From: Ignavibacteriales bacterium
GTDB lineage: Bacteria > Bacteroidota > Ignavibacteria > Ignavibacteriales > Melioribacteraceae
DNA: 11,749 nt
Direction: 5' to 3'
Assembly (NCBI GenBank): GCA_016929735.1
Contig: JAFGID010000258.1
Coordinates: forward strand, 1 to 11,749
The notes beneath the pieces are model-generated. The model made no database searches and was not told the DNA's origin. It worked only from the letters and a program-made list of their open reading frames with translations. This document shows positions 5,627-11,749 of this stretch, one piece after another (position 1 is the first letter of the stretch; each line of letters starts with the position of its first letter). Position numbers and translations under genes: made by a program.

Positions 5627-8341
5627 CTACCTATACGCCCCTTGCAAATATATTTTAACATTTAACTTTACTAATGGATATGGTTCAGCATTTAACTCAT
5701 CTGAATAACCACTCTCACCGTAATCATTCATCGCTTTCACAACAAAATAATACCTCTGAAAATTCGTTAATCCCGATAATATTAAATTTGTTGTATCCGC
5801 TCCAATAATTATAGGTGAATCCCCTTCGTTAGCTCCCGTCCCACTATATGGAAATCCCAAATCAATATCATAATATATTAAATAATTCTTTGCTCCTCCT
5901 GCTATGTACGAAAGCAAAACTCTCCCCTCATTCATTGCTTGCGCTCTCCAAAATAACGGTGTATTCGGCTCTTCTGGTATTCCTACATTATATTCCACTT
6001 CATGCCATATATCATCAGTATCTTTTGCTTTTACTTTAACTCGTACCATTACATTATTACTATCATCCCAGAACCATCGCCTTGAATAACCATCTAAACT
6101 TGGAACCGTAAAAGTCCAATCTGTTGTCCAAAATCCTTCACTACTTCCACTCGCTAATATTTTTACTGAATCCGAATTATTTGACTCTAAAGTCCAACTC
6201 CAACTGCTTATTATAGAATCTCCCAACGGAGTATCATCAAAAAACTCCGCATTAAATGTTACTTCATCTCCTTGCTCTATCTCAATTGGTCCAGTAATTT
6301 CAATCCTATCTTCCATTCCACCACCCCCTTCAACATAAGAAATGGCATCATATACATCAAGAAATCCCTCTGTAGTCTTAGTGTTTCTCAATATATGTTC
6401 AATATCTTTATACTCAAAATTCTTTCCTAATGCTATTCCCTGTTGCAATAACAATGCAACCGTCCCTGTAACATGCGGTGCCGCCATACTTGTCCCATAT
6501 AAATTTATATGCACTCCATCCGGTTCCAATTGATTAGCCGGTGGATTTTGCACATACTGTGATAACGAAGAAGCTATCCACGCTCCTGGTGCAAATATAT
6601 CCGGCTTATTCCTCCCATCTCTGGTCGGTCCCGGTGAACTAAAATAACTAATCTGGTCTACAGGATAACTTTCATTATTTATCCCTATTTGTTTTGTATT
6701 AAATGACCCAACCGTAATTACGTTATATGCATTTCCTGGTTCTGTAATTAATCTTTCATTACTATACGAATAAAGATTAAAATATGCACCTTTTTCTGGA
6801 TCATTAATTCCTCCTACATCCACAATATACGCGTCCCATCTTCCGTTGCCATTTGACATTATTATTTCCCATTGTCCATTTCTTATTTGTTTATTTGTTT
6901 CTGCATCCTCGCTTAACTGAATTAATATTTGATTATCATTTACTTCAGGAAAAGGGTCTATAAATTCTGTATCATACCAATTATTGACAATAGAAATTAT
7001 TCCATCGCTTGTAGTATCGCAATCGCCTGGTGTATTTCCTGTCCCCTCTCCGGATGAGTATGGTCCGATTATTAATCCAGTTGGTGTTCGTAATGAAATA
7101 GAATAGTTCGAAATATTTGGATACCATATTTCCATTAATAATTTTTCACTCTTAATAGATGTATTAGATTCAATCGTCATAAATCTTGAAGTTGAAACCG
7201 AAGCATCAGCGTGCCATCTGTAAATTAATTTTCTGTTCGGATCATTTATATCATAACCCTCATTGCCTGCCGACACAACAATAATTCTTCCCCTTCCTTT
7301 TGATGTATTTGTTGCTATTTCCGAAATTGTTTTTTCAAAATTACTTGTTCCATTTTTGGGTCCCCATTTTGTTCCTAAACTTAAATTTACAACCCAAGGT
7401 TGATTTAAACTTTTTGCATATTCAGCAACCCAGTTTATTCCATCTATTATATCGCTACTACCAACTCTACAATATCCCACATTATCTGAAGTATTTCTAT
7501 ATGCAACATTCAAAATATTTGCCTTTGGAGCAATACCAACATATATTGGATTTGTCGGTGTTCCATTTCTGAATTCTTTATCTACTCCACTAATAAAAGT
7601 TTCCATATTTGTTACTTTGCTTGATGAACTCGAAAATCCGTTTCCTACTGCTATTCCACTTACATGAGTCCCATGTCCCTGACCGTTTTTGTCTTTATGG
7701 TCTATTATATCTTGTCCTGGATTTTTTATCTGGTTATTTATTTGTGTCTGATTCCATAGGGTTCCATATGTATATGGATAAGGTGCCGTCCCTCTACTCG
7801 AATTTTGATCCCATAATGCTAATATTCTTGTATTTCCATCTTCATCTATAAAATCTTCATGGAAAAAATCAATACCTGTATCTATGATTCCAACAATAAC
7901 TCCCGTCCCATCATATAAATATGTATCTCTCGCTAGATTTGCCCTAATTTTTACACTACTTACATCTAATTGCACATCTAACGGCTTACTTAGTTCAATA
8001 TATTTTATCTTTTCGCTCATTAACACTTCTCTTAGCATTCCCAAATCAATTTCTGCAGTTGCATATTTTCCTATGATTGATCTTAATTTTAATCCTTGCA
8101 TATCTGAAACAATTTTTTCATCTTTAAACTCTACTATAACTGGTATTAATATTTTTTCGCTTTCATATCTTACCATTGAACTAAATTCAAAATTCTTTTT
8201 AACAAATTCTTCTGTCTTTGAAAACGATGGTTTTTGTTTTTCATATTGAGAATAAAATGTTGATAATTGTAATTCTACCTTATTTTGCTGTGCTTGTAGG
8301 TTTATTGTAATCAAAAAAATAGTTAATAATAACTTTTTCAT
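5627..8341 (-). CDS. Subtilisin-like serine protease (peptidase S8) with Ig-like and fibronectin III-type domains
   Basis: A 904-residue exported protease. Residues 1-18 are a signal peptide (hydrophobic core then LQAQ). Residues about 60-125 resemble an inhibitor-type propeptide. The S8 catalytic domain covers about 140-670 with a complete triad: Asp154 in GIIDTGID, His223 in GQGHGTHVSG, Ser618 in YGTSMAAPHVTG. Asn360 in VVSAGNEG supplies the oxyanion position. About 258 residues separate Asn360 and Ser618, far more than in subtilisin (Asn155 to Ser221). The extra stretch, about 370-535 (LLMEIWYPNISNYSISLRTPTG), looks like an inserted beta-sandwich, as in Csp-type clostridial S8 proteases. 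Residues about 680-788 form a PKD-like beta domain and about 794-887 a fibronectin III-like domain (TNLILSGLTNFQRYYFVVKAMNDYG). It ends VKIYLQGAYR without a T9SS domain. The start has a perfect AGGAGG four bases upstream, right after the preceding stop. Confidence 0.93.
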   Translation of the reverse strand: MKKLLLTIFLITINLQAQQNKVELQLSTFYSQYEKQKPSFSKTEEFVKKNFEFSSMVRYESEKILIPVIVEFKDEKIVSDMQGLKLRSIIGKYATAEIDLGMLREVLMSEKIKYIELSKPLDVQLDVSSVKIRANLARDTYLYDGTGVIVGIIDTGIDFFHEDFIDEDGNTRILALWDQNSSRGTAPYPYTYGTLWNQTQINNQIKNPGQDIIDHKDKNGQGHGTHVSGIAVGNGFSSSSSKVTNMETFISGVDKEFRNGTPTNPIYVGIAPKANILNVAYRNTSDNVGYCRVGSSDIIDGINWVAEYAKSLNQPWVVNLSLGTKWGPKNGTSNFEKTISEIATNTSKGRGRIIVVSAGNEGYDINDPNRKLIYRWHADASVSTSRFMTIESNTSIKSEKLLMEIWYPNISNYSISLRTPTGLIIGPYSSGEGTGNTPGDCDTTSDGIISIVNNWYDTEFIDPFPEVNDNQILIQLSEDAETNKQIRNGQWEIIMSNGNGRWDAYIVDVGGINDPEKGAYFNLYSYSNERLITEPGNAYNVITVGSFNTKQIGINNESYPVDQISYFSSPGPTRDGRNKPDIFAPGAWIASSLSQYVQNPPANQLEPDGVHINLYGTSMAAPHVTGTVALLLQQGIALGKNFEYKDIEHILRNTKTTEGFLDVYDAISYVEGGGGMEDRIEITGPIEIEQGDEVTFNAEFFDDTPLGDSIISSWSWTLESNNSDSVKILASGSSEGFWTTDWTFTVPSLDGYSRRWFWDDSNNVMVRVKVKAKDTDDIWHEVEYNVGIPEEPNTPLFWRAQAMNEGRVLLSYIAGGAKNYLIYYDIDLGFPYSGTGANEGDSPIIIGADTTNLILSGLTNFQRYYFVVKAMNDYGESGYSDELNAEPYPLVKLNVKIYLQGAYR

Positions 8342-8345
8342 TTTT

Positions 8346-8351
8346 CCTCCT
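8346..8351 (-). promoter_or_regulatory. Strong Shine-Dalgarno AGGAGG of the subtilisin-like gene
   Basis: Read on the minus strand, the stop TAG of the lipoprotein gene is followed at once by AGGAGG, four A, then ATG. A canonical ribosome site tucked between the two genes fixes the protease start. It contrasts with the absence of any such site before the C25 peptidase and the ligase-like gene. Confidence 0.8.
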
Positions 8352-9101
8352 CTATTTATATTTTATTTCCCATTCTTTTATTATCGTCATTCCGTGAGAT
8401 TCTTTTTCCATATTTATTTCAACTATACTTCTCATTTTTTTTTTCACAATTACATTCATAATAACACTTCGCTCATAACTAATACATCCTACTTTTACAT
8501 AATAACAACCTACTAATATATTGTTAAACTTATAATATCCATCGTTATCTGTATCTGTTCCTAGTATATACCTTTCAGTAGTTATATCTTTGTTATCCTC
8601 ATCTACTATATATAAACTTACTTGCGCACCCTTTATTTTTTCCTCTGTCCTTGCATCAATTACATAACCTTCTATCATACCTAGATTATCAAAAGGAACT
8701 TTTTCAACATTTATTCCATTCCATCTTTCTATCATTTCAATATTTTCTTCATAATCACTAAACACAAAATGATCCATATCAAATAATGTTATTTCATTTT
8801 TTTTTATTTCTGTTTCTAATATTGTAATTTTCCTAAATCCTTCAATCTCGCCTTTTATTGTGTATTTACCCTCTGGTAAATTATCAAAATAAAAATAGCC
8901 CCCTGAATCCGCATAAGTCGTTGTTCTTAATTCTTCTATCGTAAACTTCGCCATTGAAGTTGTATATAAAGTATTTGACTTCTTTTGTGCTATTATTACA
9001 TATCCAAATATCCCCCCTGTGCTATCTTCTTGTGCCATCCCACTACATCCAAACAACAAAAAAATAGATAGAATAAACACAGATTTTGTCTTGTATTTCA
9101 T
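8352..9101 (-). CDS. Lipoprotein with two carboxypeptidase-regulatory-like domains
   Basis: A 249-residue protein starting at ATG 9101, chosen over an upstream in-frame ATG at 9143. From 9101 the N-terminus is a clean lipoprotein signal (MKYKTK, hydrophobic 8-17, lipobox LLFG-Cys19), and AGAGG sits four bases before it. Two prealbumin-like modules follow. The first is about residues 30-108 (GIFGYV...DSGGYFYFDNLPEGKYTIKGEIEGF). The second is about 142-231 (GMIEGYVIDARTEEKIKGAQVSLY...DNDGYYKFNNILVGCYYVKV). This is the CarboxypepD_reg type, often found in outer-membrane and surface proteins of Bacteroidota. No catalytic residues are seen. It is first in the minus-strand run, 10 bases from the protease gene, and probably gives a membrane-anchored partner or binding module. 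The exact partner is unknown. Confidence 0.82.
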   Translation of the reverse strand: MKYKTKSVFILSIFLLFGCSGMAQEDSTGGIFGYVIIAQKKSNTLYTTSMAKFTIEELRTTTYADSGGYFYFDNLPEGKYTIKGEIEGFRKITILETEIKKNEITLFDMDHFVFSDYEENIEMIERWNGINVEKVPFDNLGMIEGYVIDARTEEKIKGAQVSLYIVDEDNKDITTERYILGTDTDNDGYYKFNNILVGCYYVKVGCISYERSVIMNVIVKKKMRSIVEINMEKESHGMTIIKEWEIKYK

Positions 9102-9195
9102 TTTACCTCTAAAATTTAAATTGCATAAAAATTTATTTAACATTCTTAAAAACGAATTATTTTATTATTTTGTTACAAAAATATTTTTCTTTTTT
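9102..9195. promoter_or_regulatory. Divergent promoter region
   Basis: Ninety-four very AT-rich bases separate the lipoprotein start (minus) from the ligase-like start (+), so both transcription units probably start here. The minus-strand side carries the AGAGG ribosome site at 9106-9110. The + side shows no Shine-Dalgarno, only a T-rich leader. I could not pick convincing -35/-10 or Bacteroidota -33/-7 boxes, because the region is low complexity. Confidence 0.45.
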
Positions 9196-10995
9196 ATGAA
9201 ATCTAAAATTGTTAATTTTTTCATCATCTGTATTTTCCTTATCAACCCTTTCATTATTTGCAACTTCTCTGTTGAAACCATCTTAACACCTCGAATCATT
9301 TTTATTTCTTTCATCTCTATTCTCATTTTGATTCATAATATCATAAATAAATCTTATTATCCTCATCTCAATAATCCAATCCTTATTTCTTTGCTTATTT
9401 TTATACTTTTTTCTTCAATCTCTATGTTCTTTTCAGTTAATTTAACTGAAAGTATTTTCGATTTATCTAAATTATTTCTCTTGATTATTCTTGTTTTTAT
9501 TTTCTATAGTCTAATTAACAAATACAACATATTACTTCTTTTCAAAATCGTAACTATCACTTCTTTTATTCTATCTATTTTCACTTTTTATTTACTTCTA
9601 GAACCGATATTTCATACATCTAAACTCGGCTTTGATATCTATTCCATATTCGCAACAATGGGTCATAAAAATATCCTTTCTATTTTTCTACTTCTTTCTT
9701 TACCTCTTGCTATATATTTCTTCTTAAATACCAAAAAATCCTGGAAATATTTTTCTCTAACTACCATTACTTTTATTATTATTAATATCATCATCTTGCA
9801 ATCTCGTTCTGTTTGGTTGGCTTTATTTATTTCAACTTTTTTAACAACCATTTTATTTCTAATTAATAATAAAAAATCTTTCCATCCTTTTACCTATTTT
9901 AAAAAACATCGCTCTTTATCTTTTCTATTTTTTTCCCTAATATTCTCACTGTTCATTTTATTTCTCTTTACTCCCTTAAACAATATTTTTATTTCAAAAT
10001 CTTTCTCTACATCTCCTCAAGGTAGAGTAGATCTTTATGAGCAATCTCTCAATATGTTTTACGATAATCCTATTACTGGTGTCGGTATCGGTAACTGGAA
10101 AATAAATTTCCCAAAATATTCCTTCTCTGGTCTTGAAGATCAATTTAACGAAATACATTTTATTAGACCTCACAACGATTACCTCTGGGTTCTTTCTGAA
10201 ACTGGTATTTTTGGTTTTCTTTCTTATCTATCTATTTTCATCTTAGCTTTTTATTTACTCATTAAAAATCAAAAATATCAAGAAAACAAATCATTACAAC
10301 AATTAATGTACCTTATTTTTTTCGGGCTAACCTCGTTTATAATTGATTCTCTATTCTCATTTCCTAAAGAAAGAATTGAAATCTTAATCTTACTATCCCT
10401 TTTTCTTTCGTTAATTATAAAATTTTCTTACAAACAAAATAAAATCAATTCAAAAACTGTTTCATATTTTTTTATTTTTATTTTGCTTTCTATTTTTATT
10501 TTTTCAACTAATAGATTTTTAGCTGAGATTCACACAAAAAATGCCTTAGATGCAAAAGCTGTTAATAATCATCAACTTGTGATACAGGAAATCTCTACTG
10601 CAGAATCATTTTTTTATAATATTGACCATGTAGCTAATCCTATTTCCTGGTATAGTGGAAACGCAAAATTCCTTTCCGGTGATATCAATAGCGCTTTACA
10701 TGAATACCTTAAAGCTTATTCCGCTCATCCTTACCATTTCCACAACCTAAACAATATTGGTACTTGCTACTCTCAGCTTAATGATAATATAAATGCAATA
10801 AAATATTTCAAAAAAGCATTAACCATATATCCTTATTCACAAAACACTTTACTTAATCTTGTTATCTCTTATTACAATATTGGTAAACTTGATTCTGCTA
10901 AATATTATTTTGAGAATAATTATTACGACACTTCCTCTGAACGATATCATTCTATCAAAGAACAACTATATTTTTCTTTTGACTCACTCAAATAA
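9196..10995 (+). CDS. O-antigen ligase-like (Wzy_C/WaaL/PglL type) membrane protein with C-terminal TPR
   Basis: A 599-residue polytopic membrane protein starting at ATG 9196 (MKSKIVNFFII). The longer frame from 9019 would overlap the divergent lipoprotein gene and its ribosome site. Ten or more hydrophobic segments fill residues 1-435. SRSVWLALF (203-211) and the loop GRVDLYEQSLNMFYDNPITGVGIGNW (276-301) to RPHNDYLWVLSETGIFGFL (324-342) match the O-antigen ligase/polymerase family, with Arg277 and His326 at the usual functional positions. These enzymes transfer lipid-linked glycans to lipid A core, other glycans or proteins at the periplasmic face. Residues about 485-575 form TPR-like helices (SALHEYLKAYSAHP, NAIKYFKKALTIYP, SYYNIGKLDSAKYYFE). 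Homologues with TPR tails occur among ligases of unknown acceptor. It is divergent from the protease run and monocistronic within the window. LPS versus protein acceptor cannot be decided. Confidence 0.85.
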   Translation: MKSKIVNFFIICIFLINPFIICNFSVETILTPRIIFISFISILILIHNIINKSYYPHLNNPILISLLIFILFSSISMFFSVNLTESIFDLSKLFLLIILVFIFYSLINKYNILLLFKIVTITSFILSIFTFYLLLEPIFHTSKLGFDIYSIFATMGHKNILSIFLLLSLPLAIYFFLNTKKSWKYFSLTTITFIIINIIILQSRSVWLALFISTFLTTILFLINNKKSFHPFTYFKKHRSLSFLFFSLIFSLFILFLFTPLNNIFISKSFSTSPQGRVDLYEQSLNMFYDNPITGVGIGNWKINFPKYSFSGLEDQFNEIHFIRPHNDYLWVLSETGIFGFLSYLSIFILAFYLLIKNQKYQENKSLQQLMYLIFFGLTSFIIDSLFSFPKERIEILILLSLFLSLIIKFSYKQNKINSKTVSYFFIFILLSIFIFSTNRFLAEIHTKNALDAKAVNNHQLVIQEISTAESFFYNIDHVANPISWYSGNAKFLSGDINSALHEYLKAYSAHPYHFHNLNNIGTCYSQLNDNINAIKYFKKALTIYPYSQNTLLNLVISYYNIGKLDSAKYYFENNYYDTSSERYHSIKEQLYFSFDSLK

Positions 10996-11156
10996 ATTAT
11001 TTTTATAATTTTTTTAACGTGTATAGTTTCCTCCTTGAGTTTATTTTCATACAATATAAACTAAAAATTGTATAAAACTTATTTTTAAATTTTTCATAAT
11101 ATTTCTTCTTTTTACATCTCCCCAAGTAAAAGAAACTATTTTCAAAGAACATTTAT

Positions 11157-11187
11157 CAGGGTATTAATCGCTTAATACCTGTTTTCT
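11157..11187 (+). terminator. Intrinsic terminator-like hairpin downstream of the ligase-like gene
   Basis: GGTATTAA (11160-11167) pairs with TTAATACC (11172-11179) around the loop TCGC. CA/TG at the base extends it across one bulged G. It is followed by TTTTCTT on the + strand. It lies about 160 bases after the ligase-like stop, so it could end that transcript. The stem is AT-rich, so strength is uncertain. Confidence 0.45.
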
Positions 11188-11344
11188 TGTGCGGTTATTT
11201 TATATGTCTGTCTTTCTTTCAAATCTTTATTTAAATTACTCTGTTGCTAATATAATAAAAAAATTATTTAAATTCTGTTCCCTTCAAAAAATTACAAAAA
11301 AAATTTCATCTCCTTACTTATCAATCCTTTCTTCCTCCTTTTTG

Positions 11345-11457
11345 CTGAGCTTCACATTGAGCATTGCACTGTGCTTGTCGAAGTGCGTAATCGAAATGTT
11401 TACACTGAGCGTTGCACTGAGCCTGTTTACACTGAGTGGCATTGCCATCGAAGTGTC
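11345..11457. repeat. Second palindromic repeat block, including 61-base exact copy of 1693-1753
   Basis: Bases 11397-11457 are identical to 1693-1753 over 61 positions, in direct orientation. They contain two or more CACTGAG half-sites, the TGGCA-T-TGCCA hairpin and one TCGAAGTG. Upstream within the block are further degenerate half-sites (CTGAGC, CATTGAGC, TCGAAGTG, TCGAAATG). Unlike the first block, the two extra right half-sites are missing and the sequence passes into the heptamer array. Confidence 0.75.
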
Positions 11458-11459
11458 AA

Positions 11460-11516
11460 ACCACCGACCACTGACTACTGAACACCAATTAACCATTAAC
11501 AATTAACCCATTAACC
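11460..11516. repeat. Heptamer-periodic array abutting the right-edge gene
   Basis: Consecutive 7-base units are accaccg, accactg, actactg, aacacca, attaacc, attaaca, attaacc, a single extra C, then attaacc. The partial unit atta that follows contains the stop codon (TAA on the minus strand, 11520-11518) of the gene to the right. The unit drifts from ACCACTG to ATTAACC while the 7-base phase is kept. Confidence 0.7.
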
Positions 11517-11517
11517 A

Positions 11518-11749
11518 TTACAAAACCCCCTGCCTCTCAATCTCCAATCTATCTATCTCAACATCTATCTTTCTTGCTTCCTTATCCATCGCACTTTTAA
11601 TCTTAACCGCCTCAGGCAACTTCTTATCAAATTCAGCTTGTATCATATATTCAAACATCAGAGATTTATAATTCTCATATATCGACTTATTACTCTTATA
11701 AAATTTATCATAAGTATACGCATCTTTCTTCTTCACTACTTCAAACGCC
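11518..11749 (-). CDS. C-terminal part of an unidentified protein (runs off right edge)
   Basis: An open frame continues to the window edge (in-frame codons up to 11748), giving at least 77 residues of C-terminus. The visible part is charged and helical (KSNKSIYENYKSLMFEYMIQAEFDKKLPEAVKIKS, then an amphipathic Lys/Glu-rich segment, MDKEARKIDVEIDRLEIERQGVL), compatible with a coiled coil. No signal or membrane segment is visible and I do not recognise a family. A GTG at 11736 could look like a start, but the frame stays open upstream of it, so it is probably internal. The stop codon lies inside the heptamer repeat. Confidence 0.6.
   Translation of the reverse strand, partial: AFEVVKKKDAYTYDKFYKSNKSIYENYKSLMFEYMIQAEFDKKLPEAVKIKSAMDKEARKIDVEIDRLEIERQGVL

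Larger units (their letters stand above)
10996..11517. other. Intergenic region between the ligase-like gene and the right-edge gene
   Basis: About 520 bases between convergent genes with no credible coding frame. The longest frames (about 11189-11506 on + and 11314-11502 on minus) are translations of the repeat block. Contents in order: a weak inverted repeat ATACAAT/ATTGTAT (11049-11073), the terminator-like hairpin (11157-11187), a T-rich stretch, the palindromic repeat block (11345-11457) and the heptamer array (11460-11516). Confidence 0.6.

Noticed and set aside
9102..9143. Longer start for the lipoprotein gene at 9143
   Set aside because: The 14 extra residues precede a complete lipoprotein signal, and AGAGG sits correctly before the ATG at 9101.
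9019..9195. N-terminal extension of the ligase-like frame
   Set aside because: It would overlap the divergent lipoprotein gene, including its signal sequence and ribosome site; the membrane protein begins naturally at the ATG at 9196.
11049..11073. Inverted repeat ATACAAT/ATTGTAT as a terminator or operator
   Set aside because: A 7-base AT-rich stem with an 11-base loop and no T run; expected by chance in such AT-rich DNA.
1684..11457. Insertion sequence or composite transposon bounded by the direct repeats
   Set aside because: No transposase or integrase gene lies between or beside the repeats, and no short target duplications were visible.
11189..11506. 105-codon + frame and an opposing 62-codon minus frame
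   Set aside because: Both are mostly translations of the palindromic repeat block and heptamer array.

Overview
The window is AT-rich DNA from a member of the Bacteroidota/Chlorobiota (FCB) group, most like Ignavibacteria and relatives. The main evidence is a textbook type IX secretion (T9SS) type A sorting domain (QNYPNPFNPTT...ISYQLP...GIYFYRM...RKMILIK). Supporting evidence is a C25 (gingipain-family) peptidase, an A-rich leader context at several starts, and intergenic CACTGAGC/TCGAAGTG palindromic repeats of the kind common in this group. Genus or species cannot be read from the sequence.

Layout. (1) Positions 1-589 have no credible gene. They hold two copies of a structured hairpin element (164-207 and 393-438) and a third hairpin (332-375). 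(2) Positions 590-1623 carry a tight two-gene + strand unit: a small CxxxCxxC protein resembling the DUF5131/phage Gp37-Gp68 radical-SAM-like family, then a 117-residue protein I do not recognise. (3) Positions 1624-1821 are a repeat block of nested palindromes. (4) Positions 1822-9101 are a minus-strand run of four genes for exported proteins. In transcription order they are a lipoprotein with two carboxypeptidase-regulatory-like domains (9101-8352), a 904-residue subtilisin-family protease (8341-5627), a 493-residue FG-GAP beta-propeller protein with a T9SS tail (5492-4011), and a 725-residue C25 peptidase (3999-1822). Gaps of 10 and 11 bases join genes 1-2 and 3-4. The 134-base middle gap holds repeats. 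(5) Positions 9102-9195 form a short divergent promoter region. (6) Positions 9196-10995 (+) encode a polytopic O-antigen-ligase-like protein with a C-terminal TPR region. (7) Positions 10996-11517 hold a terminator-like hairpin, a second repeat block and a 7-base periodic array. (8) From 11518 an unidentified minus-strand gene runs off the right edge.

Functional picture (inference). The minus-strand run looks like a cell-surface or secreted proteolysis module: two endopeptidases of different clans, a calcium-binding propeller with a T9SS signal, and an outer-membrane lipoprotein with small Ig-like/prealbumin-like domains. The divergent ligase-type glycan enzyme is plausible beside it, because T9SS cargo in this phylum can be attached to surface glycolipid. 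No sequence here proves that link.

The most unusual signals are structural. Two unrelated proteases end in the same nonapeptide pattern (K-x-YLQGAYR), encoded by nearly the same 27 bases plus stop. Heptanucleotide-periodic arrays run into the stop codons of three genes, and a similar array lies inside the T9SS sorting domain of a fourth. A 61-base perfect direct repeat made of nested palindromes brackets the whole 9.7-kb surface module.
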